Positions 1 to 9,250 of a DNA stretch of 64,000 nt are shown in pieces. Source of the DNA: Hoeflea_A sp965204935 (GTDB taxonomy: Bacteria > Pseudomonadota > Alphaproteobacteria > Rhizobiales > Rhizobiaceae); the NCBI RefSeq assembly GCF_965204935.1, contig NZ_CBDBFO010000002.1. One strand, written 5' to 3'. The notes under the pieces are model-generated. The model ran no database searches. It had not been told where the DNA came from and saw only the letters and a program-made list of their open reading frames with translations. The translations under genes and the position numbers were made by a program. Position 1 is the first letter of the stretch, and every line of letters starts with the position of its first letter.

Positions 1-360
1 GGCCGATGAGACAGTGAAGGTGCTGTCCATCAACCGGGACATCGAGTCGTGGAAACAGATCTATCTGGACGTGGTCGAGGCGTACAACAAAGCCAATCCG
101 GGCGTGACCGTTGAGGTCGAGTTCATGGAGGACGAGGCGTTCAAGCAGAAACTGCCGACATTGCTGCAGTCCGACGCCGCGCCGGATCTGTTCTTTTCAT
201 GGAGCGGCGGCGTTTTCTACGAACAGGCCGACCAGGGGTAATACCGGCATAACACCGGGCAGCATTGTGTTTTGATTTGTCATTTCCGGTGGTGCGGCAA
301 ATCGACTCGATCAGCGCTGCTGGGGTTCTCACCGAGATGTTTTTGTGAGTCGATGAGTTT

Positions 361-2001
361 ATGTCGGATTTCCCACCTCACGCACTTGATGATCTGTCGA
401 ATACAGAACTCAAAGATCTGGTTGTGACCCTGCTCGGCGAGGTGGCCGAGTTGAAGCAAATCGTCGCTGAACAAAATCAGGTGATTGCCGAACAGAAACA
501 GACAATTGCCAATCTGCGCGACGAGGTCGCTCGATTAAAAGGGGTGAATGGGCGACCGGACATCAAGCCGAGCAAACCAAGCGGCATGAACCAGGCCAGC
601 GAGAAAAAGGCGCGTAAGAACGGCAATAAAAGCTGTGGACGCGGCAAAAAGAAGCCACCTCGGCACGGTTCAATGAAAGACCGGATTGTAAAAGCGGACG
701 TTCCAGAGGGTTCCCGCTTCAAAGGGTACGAGGACTTCCTCGTTCAGGATCTCATCATTCAGCCAGTGACCACCCGGTTTCGGCGCGAGCGCTGGTTGAC
801 ACCTGATGGTAAGACTGTCGTGGCTCCGCTGCCACAGGGCCTCAAGGGCCATTTTGGTGCCGAACTGCGCCGTTTTGTGCTGATGCAATACCATCAAGGC
901 CAAGTCACTGTGGGACGATTGGTAAAGCTCCTGAGCGAAATCGGCATAGATATCTCCGAGCGCCAGGTCATGCGGTTTTTGAATGAGGGTCATGAGCATT
1001 TTGCCTTGGAAGCACGCGCAATATTGCAGACGGGATTGGACGCGGCGTCATGGGTGACGGTCGACGACACCGGGGCACGCCACAAAGCCCAAAACGGCTA
1101 CTGCACCCAGATCGGCAATGATCGGTTTTCCTTCTTTTCCACAACCGGTTCTAAAAGCCGCATCAACTTTCTCGAACTCCTGCGGGCCGGGCATGAAGAC
1201 TATGTGATCAACGCCGATGCACTTGCCTATATGCAGCAGCGTTCTCTCAATGCTCCGGTTCGCCAGTTGTTGATTGACGCTGAAGATAAGTATTTCCCGA
1301 ACTGCGCAGACTGGCAGGCCCATCTCGACCGGCTCGGGATCACTGCACTGAAAGTCACACCTGATCCCACGCGCCTTGCCACCGAGGGTGCGTTATGGGG
1401 CAGTATCAGCGCACATGGCTTGCTCACCGATACGGTGATCGTCAGTGATGATGCCAAACAGTTCAAAGTCGGCGATCATGCGTTGTGTTGGATTCACGCC
1501 GAACGGTTGGTGCATAAGCTCAACACCTTCACAGATAAGCACTATGCCATTCAACAGCGCACCCGCAGGCTGATCTGGCTCTACTATGAATGCCTCAAAA
1601 CCTACCGTCTCAACCCAAGTCCACAGCGCAAGGCGGTCTTGCAAAACCGCTTCGACCAGATATTCCGCCACCGAACCGGTTTTGCAGCCCTTGATAATCT
1701 GTTGAGGCGATTGCACGCCAACAAGGCTGAACTGCTGATGGTTCTGGAGCATCCGGAAATACCGCTGCACACCAACGGTTCCGAGAACGATATCCGAGTT
1801 GTTGTAGTCAAGCGCAAGATTTCAGGTGGGACGCGCAGTGACATTGGTCGGACCAACCGCGACACCTTCTTGTCGCTGCTCAAGACCTGCAACAAACTCG
1901 GCATCTCGTTTTGGGACTATTTGGGGGATAGGCTGGGCCTCAATGGGAAACCGGTGCCCGCTCTGCCGCAACTCGTAGGCCAGTCTCATTTTGCATCCTG
2001 A
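361..2001 (+). CDS. tnpC: IS66-family transposase (TnpC)
   Basis: DDE transposase of 546 residues, the usual length for IS66 TnpC. Residues about 27-61 form a leucine-zipper-like helix (VAELKQIVAEQNQVIAEQK), followed by a basic segment and zinc-finger-like linker. The catalytic domain has the first acidic site near residues 233-234 (VTVDDTGARH). The conserved C-terminal block HTNGSENDIR, near residue 470, supplies the glutamate. The gene lies wholly inside the inverted repeats and is on the same strand as the interrupted host gene. The frame shows no damage. The start was taken as the ATG about 120 bp inside the left end. Confidence 0.93.
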   Translation: MSDFPPHALDDLSNTELKDLVVTLLGEVAELKQIVAEQNQVIAEQKQTIANLRDEVARLKGVNGRPDIKPSKPSGMNQASEKKARKNGNKSCGRGKKKPPRHGSMKDRIVKADVPEGSRFKGYEDFLVQDLIIQPVTTRFRRERWLTPDGKTVVAPLPQGLKGHFGAELRRFVLMQYHQGQVTVGRLVKLLSEIGIDISERQVMRFLNEGHEHFALEARAILQTGLDAASWVTVDDTGARHKAQNGYCTQIGNDRFSFFSTTGSKSRINFLELLRAGHEDYVINADALAYMQQRSLNAPVRQLLIDAEDKYFPNCADWQAHLDRLGITALKVTPDPTRLATEGALWGSISAHGLLTDTVIVSDDAKQFKVGDHALCWIHAERLVHKLNTFTDKHYAIQQRTRRLIWLYYECLKTYRLNPSPQRKAVLQNRFDQIFRHRTGFAALDNLLRRLHANKAELLMVLEHPEIPLHTNGSENDIRVVVVKRKISGGTRSDIGRTNRDTFLSLLKTCNKLGISFWDYLGDRLGLNGKPVPALPQLVGQSHFAS

Positions 2002-2154
2002 ACAGCCACTCTTCGGCAAGATCGAGATTGCATTGCGCGACAGCTGGATTGTGAAGATGCGGTCGACATGACATTTCCAATCTTGCATTGTGGCGATGGT
2101 TCATCCGTCTGACGGCGCAATCATATCGACACATATAGCAGGACGTTTCACACA

Positions 2155-2742
2155 ATGGCTCAGGCTGGCAATCAACTTGATATAGTTCGTCTCAGCATCA
2201 CGTTGCGGGATGTGAAGCCCAGGGTCACAAGACGAATGGATGTCCCTGCGAACACATGCCTTAATGACCTCCACTTATACATTCAGGCCGCAATGGGGTG
2301 GCACAACTGCCATCTATGGGAATTTGAGGCGATCCGGTATGAGCAAGTTGTCACTTGGAGTGCTGATAGTGATCAGTATTTCTCCAGCCCCAAATCAGAC
2401 GCCTCTGCTACCGTTCTCGACGTCATAGACTTTTTGCAAGGCAAACCCGAATTCAATTACCTCTATGATTTCGGAGACTCATGGAGACACAAAATCCGTA
2501 TTGGAAAGATTCAGTCGGCACATAAGGACAGACAGTATCCATATCTTGTTTCCGGTAGCGGGCGTTGTCCACTTGAGGACATAGGAGGCGTATGGGGATA
2601 CTCTGAATTCTTGGCAGCATTCGAAAACCCGGATTCTGAATACCGGGAGTACTATCCCGATTACTTCGATGGAAGTGACAACTGGAATCCGGAAGACGCG
2701 GAACTTGAAAAAAGGCGAGCAGCTATTGCGCGATTCCAATAG
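2155..2742 (+). CDS. pRiA4b ORF-3-like protein, IS passenger
   Basis: Protein of 195 residues matching the plasmid pRiA4b ORF-3/IS1096 OrfR-like family. Signs are the N-terminal RLSITLRDVKPRVTRRMDVP, the central AMGWHNCHLWEF segment, and the C-terminal YLYDFGDSWRHKI block followed by CPLEDIGGVWGYSEF. The biochemical role of the family is not known to me, but members travel with insertion sequences. It lies 153 bp downstream of the transposase and inside the same inverted repeats, so it is cargo of this IS66 copy rather than a host gene. It is noticeably more A/T-rich than the host genes on either side. An accessory role in transposition or in regulating it is inferred only from this location. 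Confidence 0.8.
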   Translation: MAQAGNQLDIVRLSITLRDVKPRVTRRMDVPANTCLNDLHLYIQAAMGWHNCHLWEFEAIRYEQVVTWSADSDQYFSSPKSDASATVLDVIDFLQGKPEFNYLYDFGDSWRHKIRIGKIQSAHKDRQYPYLVSGSGRCPLEDIGGVWGYSEFLAAFENPDSEYREYYPDYFDGSDNWNPEDAELEKRRAAIARFQ

Positions 2743-3900
2743 AATCCCCACCCCAGCCACCGCAAGCACAATTCCCCCATTCGTTGATGCCTCCAGAAAA
2801 TCATGGAAACAGAAAGAGCGTCCGCTCTGACGCCTGAATTCTGCCCGGTGTTATGCCGGTATTACGACCAGGGCTTTCTGAGGCCCATTCCTGATGATGT
2901 TGCGGCGGAATGGAAGAAGGACCTTTCGGCCGGCGGAATGGCCGCGCTTTCGTACAAGGGCAAGTTTTACGGTGCGCCCGAGGCGTCCCAGAACGTTGCT
3001 ATCTGGTACAACAAGGACATGGCCAAGAAGGTGGGCGTCGATCCGACAAGGATCAAGACCTGGGACGATTTTCTCGATCAGGTCAGAACTGCCAAGGATG
3101 CCGGCGTCACGTCGATCATTGTCGGTGGACAGGACAAGTGGCCACTGCATTTCTACTACTCGCTGCTTGCCATGCGCATCATGGGCGAGGACGGTCTTCG
3201 CGCATCGGCTGCCGGCGAGAATGGCGGTTTCGACAACGAGGACTGGGTGCGCGCAGGCAAGGAGTATATGCGCCTGATCGAACTGGAGCCGTTTCAGGAC
3301 GGTTTCATGGGCGTCAAATATGATGCCGCGACCGGCCTTTGGGGCGACGGCGGCGCGGTCTTTACCCTGATGGGCGACTGGGATCTGGGCGCACAGCGCG
3401 CCGCATCCTCGAATGGCGGCCTCTCTAACGAACAGCTTGGCGTCGTTTCATTCCCGATGGTTGAAGGCGGCAAGGGCAAGGTCACTGATACGCTCGGCGG
3501 CGCTTCGGGATTTGTCGTCACACGCAACGCACCGGATGCGGCCATCGACTTCCTGAAGGTTTTCATGGGACCGGCGGCGCAAAAGCGCGCGGCGGCTGAA
3601 GGCATCTACATCCCGACTGCGCCGTCGGCCGGCGGCCTCGTCGAGGATTCCATCCTCAAGCAGTTCGCTGCCATCGGCGGTGCGTCGACCTATCACCAGC
3701 TGTTCCTTGATCAGTTTTTCGGCAGCACGCTCGGTGGCGCGATAAACGACGTGTCAGCGCAAATGGCGACCGGCGACATCACGCCGGAGGAGGCCGCGAA
3801 GCTGCTCGAAGAAACGCGGCAGTTCCAGTAGGCGGACCAGCAAGACCAGCGTCCGGCCGGCACAGGCCGGGCGTTCGGTGCAGCAATCGGGGCTTATGCA

Positions 3901-6756
3901 ATGACACTGGTTTCCACGCAGAACGCGGTCAAATCCGCGAAACGCCGACGATTGTGCGCCACGACGGTGCGAAGAGGAGGTTCTGATGACGTAGCAGTAC
4001 TGACTTTGAGCACCTTGCTACACAGGAGATGAGGGAAGGCCCCTCGGGCTCGGGTTGCAGGACCAGGGTCCAAACCGCCACAAGCTGCTCTGGCCCAATG
4101 GCCGGGGTGGCGAGCGTTGTGGAAAAGGCGGGGATTACCCGTCAGGTGACTGCTGGTAAGACGAACGCGAGTGAACCGTTGATGAAGTGTCGAAAGCGTA
4201 GGGATGTCGCCGAAACCAGGCTCCAGTCGTTGGCCTGGGACGAAGTTCGGAGGATGCCTGCTGACTGTCCGAGCGGCGACCGGCATAAAGATGGCGTGAG
4301 ACCAGCGAGAGGCTCCTGTGTGGAACGTGGGAACCTGGCGCTCCGATGCCAAGGGAGACCTCCAAGCGGCAGACCCGCAAGGAGCCGAGTACCGAAGCGG
4401 AGCACAGGGGCGGACGGGTCCGTATTAGTGATGAAACCCGGTAATGCGGGTAGAGCGAAGGGACCCGGCTCTCCAGCCGAAGACGGCGGCCAACCAGAGA
4501 TGGGAGGAGCCGTTGTCTGAGGCAAAGCCATTCGAAATTCCGAAGCGGCTGGTCTGGGACGCCTACCGACAGGTACGGGCGAATCGCGGCGCGGGCGGTG
4601 TTGACGGCGTGTCTATGGCAGCATTCGAGGAAGACCTCGGGGGAAACCTTTACAAGGTCTGGAACCGGATGTCGTCGGGCTCGTATCACCCGCCGCCGGT
4701 GCGGCTCGTCGAGATACCCAAAAGTGGGGGCGGTCTTCGACCTCTTGGCATTCCGACGATCGCCGACCGCGTGGCGCAAACGGCTGTGAAGATGGTTCTG
4801 GAACCAATGGTGGAACCGATGTTCCACCGTGATTCCTATGGCTATCGGCCCGGTCGTTCGGCGCTTGATGCGGTCGGAGTGGCACGGAAACGCTGCTGGA
4901 CGTTCGACTGGGTGATCGATCTTGATATCAAAGCATTTTTTGATTCGATTCCGCATGACCTGATCGAACGTGCCGTTGCACATCACACTGACCTGGCCTG
5001 GATCCGGCTGTACGTTGGGCGGTGGCTTCGCGCTGCTGTCGAGCGACCGGACGGCACCCGGGAAGAACGGACCAAGGGAACGCCGCAAGGCTCACCAATC
5101 AGTCCGATTCTCGCCAATCTCTTCCTGCACTACGCGTTCGACTCGTGGATGGAACGAAACCATCCAAACGTCCGCTTTGAACGTTACGCGGATGATGCAG
5201 TCGTTCACTGCAGGAGCGAAGGAGAGGCGCAGGCGGTGTTGGAGGCCATCCGGAAACGGCTGGCCGATTGCGGTCTGGAATTGCATCCGACGAAGACCAA
5301 AATCGTCTACTGCAAGGACGATGACCGCAGGCAGGAACACGAGCGGGTCAAGTTCGACTTTCTCGGCTTTACGTTCCAGCCTCGGCGAGCCAGGAACCGG
5401 TGGGGACACTACTTCGTCAGCTTCCTGCCGGCGATCAGTGTTCAAGCGGCGAAGGCGGTGCGCAGGACCATCCGCGAGTGGCGGATGGCATCCACCAGGA
5501 ACAATCAGACCCTGGAGGATCTGGCCCGCCTGATTAATCCGGCGGTGCGAGGCTGGATGAACTACTACGGGCGCTATTACCGCTCGAAGTGCGTTCAGGT
5601 GCTGCGTCAGGTGAACGTGGCCCTCGCCCGCTGGGCGCGACGGAAATATAAACGGTTCAGACGCCGGGAGCGGGCGTCCACGCATTGGCTGGGACGTATC
5701 GCGCGACGGGACCCCAACCTTTTTGTCCTGTGGCAACTCGGTATTCGACCGGAGGCTGGAGAGTAGGAGCCGGATGAGGCGAGAGTCTCAAGTCCGGTTC
5801 TGTGAGGGCCGAGGGGTGAAATTCCCCTCGGCTACTCGACGCGTTTCGACCTCGGCGGTCAGACGACGATGCTGCTGACTTTCCTGCCTCCGGCCATCCT
5901 GCTTTTTACAGTGTTCGTCATGCTCCCGATGGCCGAGGCGGCATTCTTCTCGCCGTACAAATGGAGTGGCTACGGCCCGGCGCCCTGGGCCTTCAACGAC
6001 GCGACCGGCAACACCTACGGCACCTGGACCGGCGCCGCGAATTTCGAACGCATGTTCGGCCACAGCGCCTTCCGGATAGCGCTCTCCAACACCATGAAGG
6101 TCGTTGCCGTTTCGCTGCTCATACAGTTGCCGCTGGCACTGATGCTTGCTCTGATGATTTATCAGAAAAGCTATGCGAACACGGTCTTCCGGCTGATCTT
6201 CTTTGTCCCATATATCCTGGCGGAAGTGGCAACCGGCCTGATCTGGAGTTTTGTTTTCGACGGCAACTTCGGCCTGTCGCGCATGATCACGGACATGTTC
6301 CAGCTGCAACAGGCCTTCTTTCCGCTGGCGGAAAAGCAATGGGCATTCAACACCATTCTGGCGGTGATCGTCTGGAAGTATTTCGGCTTCCACATGATGA
6401 TCTATATTGCGGGTCTCCAGAGCATCCCTAAGGACCTGATCGAGGCGGCCCGTATCGACGGTGCCCGTCCGCTGCAGGTGATCTTTTTCGTCAAGCTGCC
6501 GATGCTTTGGCCGGCCATCACCATTTCAATCTTCTATTCCGTGCTCGGTGCCCTGCAGGTGTTCGACCTGGTCATGCCGATGACTGCGGGCGGCCCGTCG
6601 AACAGTAGCCACACGCTGGTCAGCTATCTCTATAATTTCGGTTTCATCCGCCTGAATGTCGGATATGGCAGCGCCGTCGGTGTGTTCCTGTTCGCGGTCG
6701 GTGTCATCTTCGCCTTCGTCTACCGCAACACCGTGCAAAGGGAGGCGGCGCGATGA
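3901..6756 (+). CDS. Sugar ABC transporter permease 1, gene split by a group II intron
   Basis: Inner-membrane permease of the MalF/UgpA type. Exon 1 is 3901-3953 (MTLVSTQNAVKSAKRRRL) and exon 2 is 5841-6756. Joining them across the intron keeps one frame (RRL-RFDLGGQTTMLLTFLPP) and gives about 322 residues, normal for the family. Six hydrophobic spans are visible. The EAA loop that contacts the ATPase is EAARIDGARPLQVIFFVKLP. The last codons overlap the next permease by 4 bp (ATGA). Because the intron lies on the coding strand it could be spliced from the mRNA and leave a working protein. Without splicing, only an 18-residue N-terminal stub plus intron-encoded codons would be made from the normal start. 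An internal ATG at 5869 could give a shortened product. Confidence 0.85.
4513..5766 (+). CDS. ltrA: Group II intron reverse transcriptase/maturase
   Basis: Intron-encoded protein of about 417 residues. It would splice its own intron RNA as a maturase and copy it by target-primed reverse transcription. The finger domain begins EIPKRLVWDAYRQVRANRGA. The palm carries GTPQGSPISPILANLF and the catalytic YADD at residues 225-228. The C-terminal maturase (X) domain is recognisable (INPAVRGWMNYYGRYYRSKC). There is no HNH endonuclease domain, so it should move without second-strand cleavage, as the RmInt1-like rhizobial introns do. The start was set at TTG 4513 because GGAGG lies 5 bases upstream. An ATG at 4444 is in frame but lies in conserved intron RNA. 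No frame damage is visible. Confidence 0.92.
   Translation: MSEAKPFEIPKRLVWDAYRQVRANRGAGGVDGVSMAAFEEDLGGNLYKVWNRMSSGSYHPPPVRLVEIPKSGGGLRPLGIPTIADRVAQTAVKMVLEPMVEPMFHRDSYGYRPGRSALDAVGVARKRCWTFDWVIDLDIKAFFDSIPHDLIERAVAHHTDLAWIRLYVGRWLRAAVERPDGTREERTKGTPQGSPISPILANLFLHYAFDSWMERNHPNVRFERYADDAVVHCRSEGEAQAVLEAIRKRLADCGLELHPTKTKIVYCKDDDRRQEHERVKFDFLGFTFQPRRARNRWGHYFVSFLPAISVQAAKAVRRTIREWRMASTRNNQTLEDLARLINPAVRGWMNYYGRYYRSKCVQVLRQVNVALARWARRKYKRFRRRERASTHWLGRIARRDPNLFVLWQLGIRPEAGE
5767..5840 (+). ncRNA. Group II intron domains V and VI
   Basis: Domain V (5767-5801) folds as a hairpin beginning GAGCCGG and closing with CCGGTTCT, with the AGC catalytic triad in place. Domain VI (about 5803-5840) is a stem in which CCGAGGGG pairs with CCCCTCGG, extended by GAG pairing with CTC. 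A5834 is left unpaired 7 nt from the 3' end, which is the expected position of the branch-point adenosine. These elements begin immediately after the reverse transcriptase stop codon. Confidence 0.9.
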
Positions 6757-7580
6757 CCGGGTTCACCTGGCGGAGCGCGACGCGCATCTGCGCGCTGCTC
6801 TTTGTGTCCAGCCTTATTGTCATCCCCTTGGCAGCGACAATCCTTGGCGGTTTCAAGACCGATGGAGAGTTGCGAGCCGAACCGTTCGGATTGCCGGAGA
6901 TCTGGCGCACCGAGTTCTATGCGGAGATCTTCGCCGATCCCCAGTTCTGGCGTTACCTGTGGAACTCGCTGGTCATCTCACTGCTGACCGTGGCGCTGAC
7001 GCTTATCCTCGGATCGATGGCAGCCTATGCCTTTGCGCAGGCGACATTCTTCGGCTCGCGTTTCCTGTTCAGCTATCTGCTTCTTGGCCTGATGTTTCCG
7101 TTCGCCGCAGCAATCATGCCGCTGTTTCTGACCGTGCGTGATCTGGGTCTTCTCGACACACCCTGGGGTGTGGTCCTGCCGCAGGTCGCCTTCGGCCTGG
7201 CCTTTTCCATCATGTTCTTCCGGACTTTCTTTAAACAGATGCCGCCGGAGTTGTTCGAGGCGGCCCGGGTCGATGGCTGCGGCTACATCCGTTTCTACTT
7301 CTACTTCACCCTGCCGCTGTCGACGCCGATCCTTGCGACCATCGCTGTCTTCGTGTTCGTACAGAGCTGGAACAATTACCTTCTGCCTCTGATCATGCTC
7401 AATGACCGGGCCGGCTACACCTGGACGCTTGGCGCCATGGATTATCGTGGCGAATATATCTCATCGTGGAACCGTACGCTGGCCTTCATGAGCATGACGC
7501 TCACCCCGGCGGTCGTGTTTTTCATCGCAGCACAGAAATACATTGTCGCCGGGCTCACCGGCGGCTCGGTCAAGGGATAA
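6753..7580 (+). CDS. Sugar ABC transporter permease 2
   Basis: Second inner-membrane subunit (MalG/UgpE/AraQ-like), 275 residues. An N-terminal hydrophobic anchor (ALLFVSSLIVIPLAATILGG) is followed by about five more membrane spans. The EAA motif FEAARVDGCGYIRFYFYFTL near the middle would couple to the ATPase. The C-terminus ends in the AAQKYIVAGLTGGSVKG signature common to this family. It overlaps permease 1 by ATGA, indicating translational coupling, and is followed 5 bp later by the xylosidase gene. It appears intact. Confidence 0.93.
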   Translation: MTGFTWRSATRICALLFVSSLIVIPLAATILGGFKTDGELRAEPFGLPEIWRTEFYAEIFADPQFWRYLWNSLVISLLTVALTLILGSMAAYAFAQATFFGSRFLFSYLLLGLMFPFAAAIMPLFLTVRDLGLLDTPWGVVLPQVAFGLAFSIMFFRTFFKQMPPELFEAARVDGCGYIRFYFYFTLPLSTPILATIAVFVFVQSWNNYLLPLIMLNDRAGYTWTLGAMDYRGEYISSWNRTLAFMSMTLTPAVVFFIAAQKYIVAGLTGGSVKG

Positions 7581-7585
7581 TCTAC

Positions 7586-9217
7586 ATGATACGAAATCCG
7601 ATCCTGCCCGGCTTCAATCCCGACCCGTCGATCTGGCGAGTCGGTGAAGACTATTACATCGCGACTTCCACATTCGAGTGGTATCCGGGCGTGCAGATTC
7701 ATCATTCGCGGGATCTGACCAACTGGACGCTGGTGTGCCGGCCGCTCGACCGAGCGAGCCAGCTCGACATGCGGGGAAACCCGGATTCATGTGGAATATG
7801 GGCACCGTGCCTGTCTCATGCCGACGGCCTCTTCTGGCTCGTCTATACCGATGTGAAACGCTATGACGGCAACTACAAGGATACGCACAACTACCTGGTG
7901 ACCGCGCCTGCCATAGACGGTCCCTGGTCGGATCCGGTGTATCTCAACTCTTCAGGGTTCGACCCCTCGCTGTTCCATGATGAGGACGGGCGGAAATGGC
8001 TGGTCAACATGGTCTGGGACCACCAGGGTAATCGCGACCCGGTGTCCGGCGGAAAGCCGGGATTTTTCGGCGGTATCCTGCTTCAGGAGTATGATATCAC
8101 TGCGCGGCGGCTTGCCGGGCCGATCAGGAACATCTTTCGCGGCAGTGCCCACGGGCTGACAGAAGGGCCGCATCTCTACCGGCAAAACGGCTGGTACTAT
8201 CTGATCACTGCCGAAGGCGGCACCGGCTATCAGCACGCCGTCACCCATGCGCGGTCCCGTTCGATAGAAGGGCCGTACGAGATCCACCCGAACGTGCACC
8301 TGCTGACGGCGAAGGACTCGGCCGGAACCGGCCTGCAACGAATCGGCCACGGGCAGCTTGTTGCGACCCCGGATGGCTCCTATTACCACACATTCCTGTG
8401 CTCCCGGCCGCTTCCGGGAACCCGCAAATCACCGCGTGGCCGTGAAACCGGTATCGCCCGGCTCGAGCTTCGGGAAGATGGATGGTTTTACGCGGAAGGA
8501 AATGCCGCGACACCGGATCAGTCGATTGCACCGCCAATGCCGGCGGACGCGCCGACAAAACCCGAGCGCAACACCTACCAATTTGACAATGACACCTTGC
8601 CGATGGATTTCCAGTGGCTTCGGTCACCCTTTGCCGACCGGCTCTTTTCCTTGAAGGAACGTCCCGGTTTCCTTCGGCTGTTCGGACGGGAATCCATCGG
8701 CTCCTGGTTCGAGCAGTCGCTTGTAGCGCGCCGGCAGACCTCGTCGGGCTACCGCGCCGAGACCTGCCTGGAGTTCCAGCCGGAATCCGGTCAGCAGATG
8801 GCTGGCCTGACGGCCTATTACAACCGGGCGCAATTTCATTATCTCTATGTTTCGCTGAACCAAGCGGGAAAACGTATGCTCGATATACAAAGCTGTCCCG
8901 GGAATTGGCCGGAAGCGCATCTTGTTTTCCCGCTCGCGGAACCTGTTCCGCTTCCCGATGACGGTCCGGTCTGGCTTGGCGTCGATGTCGACGAGGCCGT
9001 GCTCCAGTTCCGATATTCAACCGAAAAGGGGCGTTGGCGGAACATAGGCCCGCAGCTTGATGCGTCGGTGCTTTCCGATGAGGGTGGCCGCGGTGAGCAT
9101 GCGAATTTCACCGGCGCGTTTGTCGGCATGGCCGCGCAGGACCTGACGGGCAGGGCGCTGCCGGCAGATTTTTCACATTTCCATTATGCGGCGATTGAAG
9201 CGCAACACGCCTCATGA
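7586..9217 (+). CDS. Glycoside hydrolase family 43 beta-xylosidase/arabinofuranosidase
   Basis: Five-bladed propeller hydrolase of 543 residues, expected to release xylose or arabinose from short xylo-oligosaccharides. No signal peptide is seen, so it should act in the cytoplasm on imported oligomers. The GH43 catalytic trio is visible: the general base D13 (NPILPGFNPDPSI), the pKa modulator D126 (SGFDPSLFHDEDG) and the general acid E193 (TEGPHLY). The C-terminal third (from about residue 330) resembles the concanavalin-like domain of the GH43_11 beta-xylosidase subfamily. The ATG was chosen because homologues begin M-x-x-NPILPGFNPDPS; the upstream in-frame extension overlaps the permease. 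Its place inside the transporter operon predicts that the transporter carries xylan or arabinoxylan fragments. Confidence 0.92.
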   Translation: MIRNPILPGFNPDPSIWRVGEDYYIATSTFEWYPGVQIHHSRDLTNWTLVCRPLDRASQLDMRGNPDSCGIWAPCLSHADGLFWLVYTDVKRYDGNYKDTHNYLVTAPAIDGPWSDPVYLNSSGFDPSLFHDEDGRKWLVNMVWDHQGNRDPVSGGKPGFFGGILLQEYDITARRLAGPIRNIFRGSAHGLTEGPHLYRQNGWYYLITAEGGTGYQHAVTHARSRSIEGPYEIHPNVHLLTAKDSAGTGLQRIGHGQLVATPDGSYYHTFLCSRPLPGTRKSPRGRETGIARLELREDGWFYAEGNAATPDQSIAPPMPADAPTKPERNTYQFDNDTLPMDFQWLRSPFADRLFSLKERPGFLRLFGRESIGSWFEQSLVARRQTSSGYRAETCLEFQPESGQQMAGLTAYYNRAQFHYLYVSLNQAGKRMLDIQSCPGNWPEAHLVFPLAEPVPLPDDGPVWLGVDVDEAVLQFRYSTEKGRWRNIGPQLDASVLSDEGGRGEHANFTGAFVGMAAQDLTGRALPADFSHFHYAAIEAQHAS

Positions 9218-9250
9218 GCCCGCATGCGATCACTGCAAAGGAGGTCTGCC

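Larger units (their letters stand above)
238..2865 (+). mobile_element. IS66-family insertion sequence (single-transposase type)
   Basis: Element of 2,628 bp. Its ends are perfect 25-bp inverted repeats (238-262 and 2841-2865; outermost bases GTAATACCGG). It is flanked by a perfect 8-bp direct repeat, gaccaggg, at 230-237 and 2866-2873. An 8-bp duplication is the rule for IS66. It carries one TnpC-type transposase and one passenger gene. No tnpA or tnpB is present, as in the ISBst12-like subgroup. Intact ends and an intact transposase suggest a recent and possibly active copy. Confidence 0.93.
1..3831 (+). pseudogene. Sugar ABC transporter substrate-binding protein, split by IS66-family insertion
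   Basis: Extracellular solute-binding protein of a carbohydrate ABC importer (family 1, UgpB/MalE-like), expected to bind a sugar in the periplasm. The reading frame is open from base 2, and the first residues (ADETVKVLSINRD) look like the start of a mature protein just after a signal peptide, so the true start lies upstream of the window. The frame runs to base 237, is interrupted by the insertion, and resumes at 2874. Removing the element and one copy of the 8-bp target duplication restores one frame (EQADQG-FLRPIPDD) of about 397 residues, normal for the family. The two permeases downstream confirm the role. As it stands the protein is cut after about 79 visible residues, so uptake through this operon is probably lost unless the element excises or another binding protein substitutes. 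Confidence 0.9.
3954..5840 (+). mobile_element. Group II intron with reverse transcriptase
   Basis: Retroelement of about 1,887 nt. The 5' end GTGCGCC matches the group II consensus. The 3' part shows a domain V and a domain VI, and the element ends in AC. The boundaries were chosen because they give the consensus ends and rejoin the permease exons in frame. The 5' 550 nt hold the RNA domains, including the GTGATGAAACCCGGTAATGC stretch at about 4429-4448 that is common in bacterial domain I. The reverse transcriptase occupies the domain IV position. I could not find a convincing EBS1 partner for the exon end, so the boundaries carry an uncertainty of a few bases. Confidence 0.88.

Noticed and set aside
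3967..3971. Alternative intron 5' end at the second GTGCG
   Set aside because: With the consensus AC 3' end at 5840 it would leave the permease out of frame; GTGCGCC at 3954 keeps the frame.
4135..5088. Minus-strand frame inside the group II intron
   Set aside because: It lies over the structured intron RNA and the reverse transcriptase; the protein has no family similarity.
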